Shown piece by piece: positions 1-5,943 of a stretch of DNA of 6,712 nucleotides. The first letter of the stretch is position 1. Each line of letters begins with the position of its first letter. Below the pieces are notes generated by a model that was not told where the DNA came from, did no database searches, and saw only the letters and a program-made list of their open reading frames with translations. This stretch comes from Acidobacteriaceae bacterium (lineage in GTDB: Bacteria > Acidobacteriota > Terriglobia > Terriglobales > Acidobacteriaceae), in NCBI GenBank assembly GCA_003152795.1, contig PMBA01000382.1, positions 10,102-16,813 on the forward strand, read 5' to 3'. Both the position numbers and the translations under genes were made by a program.

Positions 1-1889
1 GATCCAGCCTGCACCGTGATCGATGGATTCGCCAGCATGCTGTTGGTGACTCCAGCGGCGGGAATACTGATCGTGCCGGTCTTGGTGATCGGTCCTCCCG
101 TGAGCCCCGCGCCAGTAGCCACGCTGGTGACCGTTCCACTGCCCGTGCCCGGAAAGGTCTGCCCCGAGGCGAAGCTCACCAGCCCGTTGCTCGCAATCGA
201 AAGTCCCGTCTCGGTGGGCGCAACTCCATTGGATCCAAACAGCAGGTTCAATGAGCCGGACGGGCTGGCTGTGTTATTCCCTGTCGGCTCCGCCTGCCAT
301 CGGAAGTCCTGGGCCACCGCCGATGCACTGGTGCTGCTGAACGCGGATGCCTGCCAATCCACCGGATTCGAATTGAAGCCTTGCGCGGCTGTCGCTGTGC
401 CCGTCTTCGGCAACAACGCCCCCGCCTCTGAAACTGTGCCGCTAAACGTGCCGCTGGTGAACGTGGCGGTGGTCCCTTTCAGTGCTCCCGTCAGGGTGCC
501 TCCGCTCAGCGCCAAATAACGCGCGTCGGTGAAACTCGTATCCAGGCTGAGGGATCCGCTCGACGTGATCGGTCCTCCGGTCAGCCCCGTTCCGCTGCCC
601 ACGCTCGTGACTGTTCCGGGAGACGTATTGGTGAGCGTGATCGTGCCGCCTAACGCCACCGTTCCGCCCCCCGACAGACCCGTTCCGGTCAGCACCTTGA
701 GCGAAGAGTTTGCCAGCATGGTGTTGGTGACTCCCGCGGCGGGAATGCTGATCGTGCCGCTGGTCGTGATCGGTCCACCCGTCAGCCCCGCGCCCGTACC
801 CACGCTGGTTACCGTCCCCGAGCCGGCGCCCGGAAAGGTCTGGCCGGTGGCAAAGGAGAGGATCCCCTTGTTGTTAACGGAAAGGCCGGTCTCGCTGATC
901 GATCCGGTGACTCCGTACAGCAAGTTCAGTGTCGCTGAGGTGCTTGCCGTGTCATTGCCCACCGGCTCAGCCTGCCAGCGATAGATGTAATTCGCGGCCC
1001 TTCCCAGGGTTGTGTTGAACAGTGAGGACTCGATGTCCGAGGGGTTTGACGCAAATGCCTGCGAGGTCGTAGCGGTCCCGCTCGGGGCAATGACAATACC
1101 GCCCAGAGAGTTCAGGGAACCTCGAACGAAGGCCGTTCCCGATACGTCCAGCGTGCCGGCCGGACTGGTGGTGCCGATCCCTACGTTGCCGCCCGATTCG
1201 AAAATGGCCGAATTCTCCAGGTTGCAGGCGCTGGTGAACTTGGCGATCTGGTTGGCGGTGGCGGTTCCATCGCTGGTGAGGGATGAACAGGCGGATGGCG
1301 GGGTCAGCAACGGCAACGCGTCCGAACCCCCATTCAGGTTCTGTGACCCGCGCTGCGAACCCGCAGAGCCCACGGGAGTGCCGGATGCCGGCTGGACTGA
1401 CAAGTACTGACTGTCTGCGAGGACATAGGCCGAAGCCGGCTTGCCTCCCAACATCTCCGTGTCTGCCGCCTTCAGGGCGTAAGCCACGCTCAAGAACAGA
1501 ATCCGAGGTTGCTCCGCTTGTCCGTCCGGCCGCACGCCCAACCAGCGGGCTTCACCGGCGGAGAAAATCTCCAGCGGCAGACCGCCCTCATTGGTCGCTC
1601 CGAGCAGCACGCTGTAGCGGCCGGATGCATCCGGTTGCACGTTCTGCGTTTCTTGCCAAACTGCATCCTGGCTCTTCTGATCTTTGTACAGGGTGAATGT
1701 GATCCCAATGCTCGCGCTGAGCGGCTTCCCGGCCGTATCCCGCACCGCACCATGGATCCGAATCAACCGCGGCACGGTCCCCGTCGAAGCAGCCGAGGGC
1801 GAATCCTGTCCATCCACCTGCGCCAGCGCAAACGCGCTAAGGATCAGACAGGCTATGAAGATGCTCACTGAAACGCGACGATAGCTCAC
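1..1889 (-). CDS. Secreted tail-fibre-like repeat protein, C-terminus beyond the left edge
   Basis: The minus frame is open from a GTG at 1889 to the window edge: 629 codons with no stop. The GTG sits 5 nt after a perfect AGGAGG (1895-1900). Residues 1-23 form a Sec signal peptide (basic MSYRR, hydrophobic core, AFALA then Q). Residues about 40-155 are a compact exported domain with the motif SVAYALKAAD near 133-142, a style I associate with acidobacterial surface proteins. From about residue 215 the chain is Gly/Thr/Ser-rich with phage tail-fibre-type motifs: GTVTSVG..GLTGGPIT three times, TGTGLSGGGTVALGG once, and DARYLALSGGTLTG at 455-468. Residues 264-393 and 491-620 are two copies of one repeat. 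Family knowledge predicts an elongated trimeric beta-structured surface fibre, often ending in an S74-type chaperone domain, which would lie outside the window. Function is unknown; adhesion is a guess. The conserved block at 2154-2184 lies upstream. Confidence 0.85.
   Translation of the reverse strand, partial: MSYRRVSVSIFIACLILSAFALAQVDGQDSPSAASTGTVPRLIRIHGAVRDTAGKPLSASIGITFTLYKDQKSQDAVWQETQNVQPDASGRYSVLLGATNEGGLPLEIFSAGEARWLGVRPDGQAEQPRILFLSVAYALKAADTEMLGGKPASAYVLADSQYLSVQPASGTPVGSAGSQRGSQNLNGGSDALPLLTPPSACSSLTSDGTATANQIAKFTSACNLENSAIFESGGNVGIGTTSPAGTLDVSGTAFVRGSLNSLGGIVIAPSGTATTSQAFASNPSDIESSLFNTTLGRAANYIYRWQAEPVGNDTASTSATLNLLYGVTGSISETGLSVNNKGILSFATGQTFPGAGSGTVTSVGTGAGLTGGPITTSGTISIPAAGVTNTMLANSSLKVLTGTGLSGGGTVALGGTITLTNTSPGTVTSVGSGTGLTGGPITSSGSLSLDTSFTDARYLALSGGTLTGALKGTTATFTSGTFSGTVSEAGALLPKTGTATAAQGFNSNPVDWQASAFSSTSASAVAQDFRWQAEPTGNNTASPSGSLNLLFGSNGVAPTETGLSIASNGLVSFASGQTFPGTGSGTVTSVATGAGLTGGPITKTGTISIPAAGVTNSMLANPSITVQAG
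31..420 (-). repeat. Internal coding repeat, second (C-terminal) copy
   Basis: This segment encodes residues about 491-620 of the tail-fibre-like protein and matches 712-1100 at an offset of 681 nt (678 nt in part, because of a one-codon indel). Shared protein landmarks, N to C, are RWQAEP.GN.TAS, LNLL.G, ETGLS, SFA.GQTFPG.GSGTVTSV, GAGLTGGPIT and ISIPAAGVTN.MLAN. The nucleotide identity is clear but imperfect, so this is an older internal duplication. Confidence 0.8.
712..1100 (-). repeat. Internal coding repeat, first (N-terminal) copy
   Basis: This segment encodes residues about 264-393 and pairs with 31-420. The two copies are separated by a shorter segment that repeats only the GLTGGPIT-type motif and carries the DARYLALSGGTLTG junction. 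The repeat period is therefore about 227 residues. Confidence 0.8.
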
Positions 1890-1894
1890 AATCA

Positions 1895-1900
1895 CCTCCT
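1895..1900 (-). promoter_or_regulatory. Shine-Dalgarno fixing the GTG start at 1889
   Basis: On the minus strand AGGAGG is followed by TGATT and then GTG at 1889. No in-frame ATG lies near a comparable site. Another in-frame GTG (1893-1895) overlaps the Shine-Dalgarno itself and so cannot be the start. The signal peptide begins immediately after the 1889 GTG. Confidence 0.85.
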
Positions 1901-1969
1901 GCTAACTGGCTATTTCAGGGGAGTGAGCTAAACGGCGGGCGAAGTGAGGCGATGCCTGACCTGTCGACC

Positions 1970-2038
1970 AATCCCCCTGGAGCGAAGCAGCCGCTCTTTG
2001 CGAGCAGCTCCAGCACCGGTTGCCGGCCACGGGGGATT
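1970..2038 (-). ncRNA. Predicted multi-helix structured RNA element in the leader of the 1889 gene
   Basis: The ends pair perfectly over 8 bp: AATCCCCC (1970-1977) with GGGGGATT (2031-2038). Inside are two hairpins. One combines the arms TGGAGC (1978-1983) and GCTCCA (2007-2012) or, alternatively, a longer inner helix GCCGCTC (1990-1996) with GAGCAGC (2002-2008) around a TTTGC loop. The other is CCGG-TTG-CCGG, just before the closing strand. The result is a three-way-junction-like fold ending about 81 nt upstream of the GTG start. Both strands could fold; minus is chosen because the 1889 gene lies downstream on that strand. I do not recognise it as a known riboswitch or ribozyme class. It could equally be a palindromic intergenic repeat. 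Confidence 0.45.
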
Positions 2039-2131
2039 ACTGGCCGCATTCTGGCGCAACTAAATTGCACAATTCGTGCATTAAGGCCGCTTCTTTTTCA
2101 CGAAGCGTTCCGGAACAAATTCCTACATCTA

Positions 2132-2145
2132 AGGAAGTACTTCCT
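2132..2145. repeat. Perfect 14-bp palindrome
   Basis: AGGAAGTACTTCCT is exactly self-complementary. It lies between the conserved block (2154-2184) and the structured element (1970-2038), with another perfect palindrome, GTTCCGGAAC, at 2107-2116. Its position just downstream, on the minus strand, of the promoter-like TTGAAA would suit an operator, but no regulator is identified. Confidence 0.5.
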
Positions 2146-2153
2146 GTCGCCTC

Positions 2154-2184
2154 TTCTTTCAATACCCCAGGTGGCTTAGCCAAA
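2154..2184 (-). promoter_or_regulatory. Conserved TGGCTTAGCCA block, copy upstream of the tail-fibre-like gene
   Basis: On the minus strand it reads TTTGGCTAAGCCAC, then CTGGGGTA, TTG and AAAGAA. It matches 5934-5965 almost base for base, apart from small gaps and one substitution in the GTGGG/CTGGG stretch. The core dyad TGGCTTAGCCA occupies 2172-2182, about 283 bp upstream of the GTG at 1889. A TTGAAA hexamer in the block resembles a -35 element, but no good -10 follows at standard spacing. It could be an activator site, an unusual promoter or part of a leader RNA. Confidence 0.55.
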
Positions 2185-2244
2185 CGAGCTAGACATTCGG
2201 TCCAAACCTGGACGCCCTCCGCCGCTGCCTAACCAAAAGAGGAA

Positions 2245-2273
2245 TTGACGCCCTGCCGGAACTGAGTTTAGAT
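2245..2273 (+). promoter_or_regulatory. Weak sigma70-type promoter candidate for the OB-fold gene
   Basis: TTGACG (2245-2250) is followed, after 17 bp, by TTAGAT (2268-2273). The -35 matches consensus at 5 of 6 bases and the -10 at only 3 of 6. A second TTGACA (2276-2281) lies nearby but has no suitable -10. Offered only as the best available site upstream of the start at 2357. Confidence 0.2.
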
Positions 2274-2356
2274 GATTGACAGGATGATTGGCGTTATGCA
2301 GCGCTGATTTTCTGAATCTGCTGGCTCACCCCCAAGCCACACCTCGGGACAGGAAC

Positions 2357-2761
2357 ATGACAAATATGAAGACCCTGATCGTTACGCTGTGTATGACGGG
2401 CCTGTCGGCTCTCGCTTTTGCCCAGACCCCGCCTCCACCGCGCATAGGCGCCGCCGACGCCAAGAACCACCTCGGCGAGACCGCAACCGTATGCGGTAAG
2501 GTGGTTGACACCAAGGTTGCCAAGTATGGCATCGCAGGCCACGGAAAGCCGGTCACCTTCGATCTCGATCAACCGGAACCGAATCCCGTGTTCTACTTCG
2601 TGGCGTTCGGGACGAAGGCTGGGGGGCCCGAAGAAGTAGTGGCTGCCTACCAGGGCAAGAGCGTATGCGTCACCGGCAAAATCTCCGCCCCGGCTGCTGC
2701 CGTGCCATTGATCATGGCGGCGGATCGTTCCCAGATTAAGACTCAACCCGAAGGCAAGTAG
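2357..2761 (+). CDS. Exported OB-fold domain protein
   Basis: This is a 134-residue protein. Its signal peptide runs to about residue 23 (hydrophobic stretch ending ALAFA before QTPPPP). The mature part (about 28-130) is a single small beta-barrel-like domain with the pattern IGAADAKNHLGETATVCGKV, then a central strand around PNPVFYFVAFGTKA, then GKSVCVTGKI and a final I.A.D.SQI. This arrangement is typical of periplasmic OB-fold (tRNA_anti/nuclease-associated-like) domains. Family members are often annotated as nucleic-acid-binding, but export makes that role unproven. Two cysteines on neighbouring predicted strands (TVCG and SVCV) could pair. The start is ambiguous: ATG 2357 or ATG 2366. 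The second gives a cleaner MKT signal peptide and sits 11 nt after AGGA (2351-2354). A longer frame beginning with TTG at 2288 lacks support. Confidence 0.75.
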   Translation: MTNMKTLIVTLCMTGLSALAFAQTPPPPRIGAADAKNHLGETATVCGKVVDTKVAKYGIAGHGKPVTFDLDQPEPNPVFYFVAFGTKAGGPEEVVAAYQGKSVCVTGKISAPAAAVPLIMAADRSQIKTQPEGK

Positions 2762-2824
2762 CGGGTCGGCTCCAGGTCCGCGACTTGAAAACGGGACGCT
2801 CGCATGGTTTGTGAGCACGAATCC

Positions 2825-2860
2825 CCCGGTGCCCTGTTCCCACGGCCATGGCGCACCGGG
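2825..2860 (+). other. Stem-loop between the two plus-strand genes
   Basis: CCCGGTGC (2825-2832) pairs perfectly with GCACCGGG (2853-2860) around a 20-nt loop. It lies about 64 nt after the OB-fold gene's stop and 51 nt before the next start. The sequence after it (TTCTGCGGG) is not a U-tract, so it is not a standard intrinsic terminator. It could attenuate or stabilise mRNA. Confidence 0.4.
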
Positions 2861-2911
2861 TTCTGCGGGCGCACCGAAAACACCTCATTTAACGATGGAA
2901 GGGGTCCGGAG

Positions 2912-3598
2912 ATGACGAAGAAATTGCTGGTCCTGTTGTTATTGTGGGGAGGAGTTCAGTTATCAGCTCAAACCATAATTCAACAGTTTGCCGCGCTCAG
3001 TAGTGGGGCGGGTGAGGTCTCAGACCTGGATCTGGTTACTCCATCCGCCAGGGGGAGCGTCCTCATCGCCATGCCGGGGCAGCTTTCTCCTGGTGTTACC
3101 GTGCTGACTGTCACCGACAATGCGCCTGGTGGAGGAAACTCGTACAAACAAGTTCCACATGCCAGCTCGTCTTGCCCGAATGGGCCTCTTGAAATCTGGT
3201 ACTGTGAGAATTGCAATCCCGGCGTAACTGAACTCCAGTTCCATTTGTCAGGTCACGTCAGCGCCAGTATCAATTCATTTCTGGAAGTTTCGAACCTGGC
3301 GTCATCCGGCGTGCTGGATGGGGACGGCGCACAAGTGAGCAATGGGACGTCAACGGGTGCAGGTTCAGAGCTTGGCCCTAGCCTTACAACGACGGCAAAG
3401 GATCTTATTGTTGCTCGTTATTTTTCAACCGCTCCTCATCCAACCGCCGTAACTCCTGCTGCATGGACGTACAAGCCTTCTTATGTTTACGTGCTGAAGG
3501 GACCACCGGGGACCTATCAACCGACTCTGACTGGGGGAAAGTCCGGAAGCAGTTTTTGCATGAGCATGGCCGCCTTCAAGATCGCTGCTTCGCATTGA
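2912..3598 (+). CDS. Secreted beta-rich protein of unknown function
   Basis: This is a 228-residue protein from ATG 2912, which has AAGGGG (2899-2904) 7 nt upstream and starts a classic signal peptide (MTKKLLVLLLLWGG, cleavage after about LSA, residue 19). An in-frame extension to ATG 2804 would place a Cys/Arg/Pro-rich non-signal sequence ahead of it and is rejected. The mature part is rich in short beta-like strands, Gly, Ser and Thr, with motifs such as VTVLTVTDN, GNSYKQVP, LEIWYCENC, NSFLEVSNL and a final SMAAFKI. The pattern 'TDN.G...Y..V' followed by an 'IWY' strand and a late 'FKI/F.F' strand resembles secreted Ig-like/jelly-roll proteins common in Acidobacteria. Four cysteines are present, three clustered within about 16 residues. 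No catalytic motif is visible and no function is assigned. Confidence 0.75.
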   Translation: MTKKLLVLLLLWGGVQLSAQTIIQQFAALSSGAGEVSDLDLVTPSARGSVLIAMPGQLSPGVTVLTVTDNAPGGGNSYKQVPHASSSCPNGPLEIWYCENCNPGVTELQFHLSGHVSASINSFLEVSNLASSGVLDGDGAQVSNGTSTGAGSELGPSLTTTAKDLIVARYFSTAPHPTAVTPAAWTYKPSYVYVLKGPPGTYQPTLTGGKSGSSFCMSMAAFKIAASH

Positions 3599-3933
3599 CA
3601 AGCATGGGTGGTGGCTCAGTTTGCTCTGACTAAGTCTCCGATCCCTGAGACCCCGTGGTTTGCGCCTTCCCACAGCGCCTTCATCAGAGTTTCCCTGAAC
3701 TGAGTGGCTGCCCAAGCCTTACGTCGCTACTCCACCTGAGAAAACTGGGTAACGTCGCAGCCTGGCCGGGCAAGTCCGCGACCGCTCAGGTCACGGGCGT
3801 GTCGATCCGGGCCATCTGTCAGGGCCACCCATCGTTCTCCACATGAAGGCTTCGGCGGAAAAGAAAAGACAAGTGGGTTGCCGGCTCATACCTTAGCCTG
3901 GCGGCTGGAGTGCGGCGATGCGGAGGCTCTTGA
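3599..3933. other. Intergenic stretch without a recognisable gene
   Basis: It lies between the convergent genes ending at 3598 (plus) and 4013 (minus). Frames present are short, compositionally odd and without start-site support. No tRNA, strong terminator with U-tract or clear repeat was found before the stem-loop at 3934. Confidence 0.6.
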
Positions 3934-3997
3934 CCGCCCTAAGCCCCCGCGACTCGATTCACAGTCTGAGTCTGCGGGGAGGGCCGGGGGAGGGCGG
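3934..3997. repeat. Large GC-rich imperfect inverted repeat with a G-quadruplex-type motif
   Basis: CCGCCCT (3934-3940) pairs with AGGGCGG (3991-3997). After a 3-nt bulge, CCCCC (3944-3948) pairs with GGGGG (3986-3990). An alternative inner helix joins CCGC-GACTC (3947-3955) to GAGTC-T-GCGG (3968-3977). On the plus strand four G-runs (GGGG, GGG, GGGGG, GGG; 3976-3994) have loops of 1-2 nt, a strong quadruplex signature. It begins 16 nt beyond the stop of the minus-strand thioredoxin gene. With no U-tract it is not a textbook terminator, but it could define that transcript's 3' end. Its composition also recalls dispersed intergenic palindromes. Confidence 0.55.
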
Positions 3998-4012
3998 CAG
4001 CAAACATCTTAA

Positions 4013-5074
4013 TTACTTTTTCTCTTCTTCTTTTTCTTTCGACGGCACAAGTGTAGCGCTCTGCTTTTTTGCTGTGGTTACGGCTCCCAGTTCTTGCAGC
4101 ACCGTATCCCGCAATTTCATGTATCCGATGGCGCCACTCATGAAATGGCCGTTGATGAAGAAGCTCGGTGTGCCCTGTAACCCGAGCCGCTTGCCTTCCT
4201 CGGCGTCTTTCTTCACCGGGGCAATCTGATCTCCGCCGTCGAGGCATTGATCAAAATGAGCGCCGTCGAGCTTCAACGTACGCGCCTGCTGCTTCAGGTC
4301 CGACGTTTGAAGCCTCTTGGTCTGAAAAAGGGAATCATGATACTCCCAGAACTTGCCTTGTACGCCCGCACAGTGGGCGGCCTCGGCGGCTCGGGCAGCA
4401 AGCGGGTGCATGGGAAGAGGAAAGTCCTTGTAAACCACTGACACCTGATTGCCAAACTGTTCCCGCAGTCGGGCCAGATCCTCGTTCACCTTTTGGCAGT
4501 AAGGGCACTCATAGTCCGCAAATTCGATGATCTGCACCGGAGCGTTCTCCGGACCAAGCCGCGGATCATTCCCAACCTCCACATGAGCGCTCGGCTGGTT
4601 CAGCTCAATCACCACGCCATATTGTCCTCGTAGTTCGGCGATATAGGCGTCGCGTGCTTTTTTCGTGCGCAGCTGTTTCACCGTATCGATGATGTTGGGA
4701 CGCGCCGTCTCGTAGGATTCGTCGGTTTGTACGCCCTCATAGTAGAACCGGAGCTGATCCTCGGTCGGTTCCGGGACGTTAACCGCAACATGACGCTTGA
4801 ATAACTCATCAAGAGTCACGCCCTCTTTCTTCGCCTGCATGTCCAATAGCTGTTCGTCGATGAACTGGTCGAGCGCATCGCGCTCCGCCAGATAATACTT
4901 GTATTTCGCCTGCAGAAGTTTGCCCGCTTGCTTGTGCTCCAACTCTTCTGCCGTCACCTTGCGGCCGGCAATCTCGGCGACCGCGCCAGTGTCATCCTGG
5001 CCAACGGCTGGAATGGAAAGAGCGCCCAGGACTGTTCCCAGCGCAAGAGTAATTACAGCGTACTTGTTCAACAT
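4013..5074 (-). CDS. Exported SurA-N-like / DsbA-like thioredoxin fusion
   Basis: This is a 353-residue protein. The signal peptide ends near residue 25 (IPAVGQ). Residues about 29-150 resemble the helical N-terminal chaperone region of SurA/PpiC-type prolyl isomerases (VAEIAGRKVTAEEL, then QFIDEQLLDMQAKKEGVT, then the YYEG and TARPNIID segments). No rotamase domain follows. Residues about 165-332 are a DsbA-like thioredoxin (Thioredoxin_4-type): EFADYECPYC with redox pair C190/C193, KDFPLPMHP (216-224), KFWEYHD, and cis-Pro motif GTPSFFINGH with P303. Two more cysteines, C235 and C277, could form a second disulfide. The lysine/glutamate-rich tail (345-353) is probably disordered. Predicted role: envelope thiol oxidation or disulfide isomerisation with an attached client-binding module. 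Start ATG 5074 has AGAGGA upstream. It lies 163 bp downstream of the cysteine-rich gene and appears to have its own promoter at 5113-5142. Confidence 0.88.
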   Translation of the reverse strand: MLNKYAVITLALGTVLGALSIPAVGQDDTGAVAEIAGRKVTAEELEHKQAGKLLQAKYKYYLAERDALDQFIDEQLLDMQAKKEGVTLDELFKRHVAVNVPEPTEDQLRFYYEGVQTDESYETARPNIIDTVKQLRTKKARDAYIAELRGQYGVVIELNQPSAHVEVGNDPRLGPENAPVQIIEFADYECPYCQKVNEDLARLREQFGNQVSVVYKDFPLPMHPLAARAAEAAHCAGVQGKFWEYHDSLFQTKRLQTSDLKQQARTLKLDGAHFDQCLDGGDQIAPVKKDAEEGKRLGLQGTPSFFINGHFMSGAIGYMKLRDTVLQELGAVTTAKKQSATLVPSKEKEEEKK

Positions 5075-5112
5075 TGTAGAAATTTCCTCTCTTGGGGGAG
5101 CAGAATGGGATG

Positions 5113-5142
5113 ATTATAGAAGAACCGGACGCCGAGCGTAAA
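5113..5142 (-). promoter_or_regulatory. Sigma70-type promoter of the thioredoxin gene
   Basis: On the minus strand a perfect TATAAT (5113-5118) is preceded after 18 bp by TTTACG (5137-5142), matching TTGACA at 4 of 6 positions. The predicted start near 5106 gives a leader of about 30 nt before ATG 5074. The -35 lies in the loop of the terminator hairpin 5125-5155, so promoter and terminator overlap. Confidence 0.5.
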
Positions 5143-5155
5143 CCCCGGCGTCCGG
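5125..5155 (-). terminator. Rho-independent-type terminator after the cysteine-rich gene
   Basis: CCGGACGCCG (5125-5134) and CGGCGTCCGG (5146-5155) form a perfect 10-bp GC-rich stem with an 11-nt loop. On the minus strand it is followed by TTCTTCTATAAT, a T-rich though interrupted tract. It lies 83 nt after the stop of the 5849 gene and separates it from the thioredoxin gene. Confidence 0.6.
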
Positions 5156-5237
5156 GATGTTATTACCTTTGGCTTGGCCGAACCGCTCCAAGAAGAAGCT
5201 GTTTCAACCCTGCCGTTATGCCCTGCACGTCGGAAGA

Positions 5238-5849
5238 TTAGTAGTCGAAATCTTCCAGGTTGCAAACGCAGGGGTAACCGCTGAGCAGCGCGTCGTAGTA
5301 GCACAGGTTCTGCAACAGCGCCTGTTCACCGGCGGACAGGTTCGAGTCGGCGAACGCGGTTTCGGTAACGAACCACGGCCCCTTAACCACAGGCACTACA
5401 CGCGCGCCCGGGACAAGAGTGACAGTCGTCGCCTGGACGTGAGTCGCCCATGCGCGCAGTCCAGCCGTCGGCTTGGTCGCGGTCGGATCGCTGGTCGCGG
5501 ACGAAATGACCTTGATCACGCCACGGCTCGGGATCCGGCCGGTCAGCGGGGCAGCCGTGAGGTTCTGCTTCACGGATTCCGAGAGCAAACCATCTGGCGT
5601 GATTGAGCACGCGCAGCATTCGGTCAGCTCCTGGCTGTCATCGAACACGTAGAACGCCGACCACAGGGTTGCGCCTGTGTCGCCGTCGTTGATAACGCGC
5701 ACCGTTTCTTCCGGAGCGCCGGTGGTGTTGTTGGCTGAGAAGTAGGTGGTGAAATAAACGCTGTTGTCACCAACGTTTTGAGCCAAGGCACTTCCCCCAA
5801 GCATCAGGGCGACTGCCAGCATTAACATCAAGAATCCGAGCCTTTTCAT
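5238..5849 (-). CDS. Secreted six-cysteine protein of unknown function
   Basis: This is a 203-residue protein starting at ATG 5849, with AGGAGG at 5857-5862 (7-nt spacing). Residues 1-23 are a strong signal peptide (MKRLGF, hydrophobic core, SALA then Q). The mature part opens with a beta-like stretch (VYFTTYFSANNTTGAPEETV, then RVINDGDTG, LWSAFYVFDDSQELTECCAC). All cysteines fall in two groups: C78, C79 and C81, and C183, C194 and C196 at the C-terminus. Each group carries a C-x-C. Six cysteines could make three disulfides or a metal site. Conserved-looking text such as TPDGLLSESV, IPSRGVIKVISS and GLRAWATH resembles an acidobacterial secreted family without known function. The conserved TGGCTTAGCCA block lies about 104 bp upstream. 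The downstream neighbour is a DsbA-like thioredoxin. Confidence 0.8.
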   Translation of the reverse strand: MKRLGFLMLMLAVALMLGGSALAQNVGDNSVYFTTYFSANNTTGAPEETVRVINDGDTGATLWSAFYVFDDSQELTECCACSITPDGLLSESVKQNLTAAPLTGRIPSRGVIKVISSATSDPTATKPTAGLRAWATHVQATTVTLVPGARVVPVVKGPWFVTETAFADSNLSAGEQALLQNLCYYDALLSGYPCVCNLEDFDY

Positions 5850-5915
5850 TTGTGATCCTCCTGTTGGTTGTGACGCCTAGCGCTGGGGGGAGGGTCAGCT
5901 GTGGGCGCTGAAAGA

Positions 5916-5943
5916 ACTTTAACCGTTCGTAATTTCTTTACAA
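5916..5943 (-). promoter_or_regulatory. Promoter candidate for the cysteine-rich gene
   Basis: On the minus strand TTGTAA (5938-5943) and TAAAGT (5916-5921) are 16 bp apart; each matches consensus at 4 of 6 positions. The predicted start near 5909 gives a leader of about 60 nt. The TGGCTTAGCCA dyad would be centred roughly 50 bp upstream of that start, a typical activator position. Confidence 0.35.

Larger units (their letters stand above)
1890..2356. other. Gene-free divergent intergenic region, dyad-rich
   Basis: This 467-bp gap separates the minus gene starting at 1889 from the plus gene starting at 2357. No reading frame here looks like a real protein. It holds the structured element 1970-2038, a small dyad TGCAC-N5-GTGCA (2066-2080), the palindromes GTTCCGGAAC (2107-2116) and 2132-2145, the conserved block 2154-2184, a short hairpin GTCCA-N4-TGGAC next to it, and a weak plus-strand promoter candidate. 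If transcription toward the 1889 gene begins near the conserved block, the mRNA leader would be over 200 nt long. Confidence 0.7.

Noticed and set aside
16..1410. Plus-strand Pro/Val-rich open frames across the left part
   Set aside because: They are antisense to the 629-codon minus-strand frame, which has a signal peptide, a perfect Shine-Dalgarno and recognisable repeat motifs. The plus-strand peptides have low-complexity PVS/VPV composition and no start-site support.
1..1889. Prophage tail module
   Set aside because: A Sec signal peptide, an exported N-terminal domain and the absence of any other phage gene argue for a cellular surface protein.
1970..2038. tRNA or twister-type ribozyme
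   Set aside because: There is no T-arm sequence, anticodon arm or terminal CCA, and I could not place the conserved bases of a twister core.
2294..2818. Minus-strand frame opposite the OB-fold gene
   Set aside because: It is an Arg/Gly/Ala-rich shadow. The plus-strand frame has a signal peptide and a coherent domain.
2804..2911. Longer N-terminus for the secreted gene starting at 2912
   Set aside because: The extension is Cys/Arg/Pro-rich, covers the 2825-2860 stem-loop and would bury a textbook signal peptide inside the protein.
3655..3846. Short plus-strand frame of 63 codons in the gene-free stretch
   Set aside because: No Shine-Dalgarno, no family resemblance, and composition like non-coding sequence.
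3918..4229. Plus-strand frame of 103 codons
   Set aside because: It runs through the inverted repeat at 3934-3997 and then antisense to the 3' end of the thioredoxin gene.
5165..5183. Third copy of the TGGCTTAGCCA block (TTTGGCTTGGCC)
   Set aside because: It resembles only the dyad core, with mismatches, and the flanking TGGG/TTG-AAAGAA part is absent.
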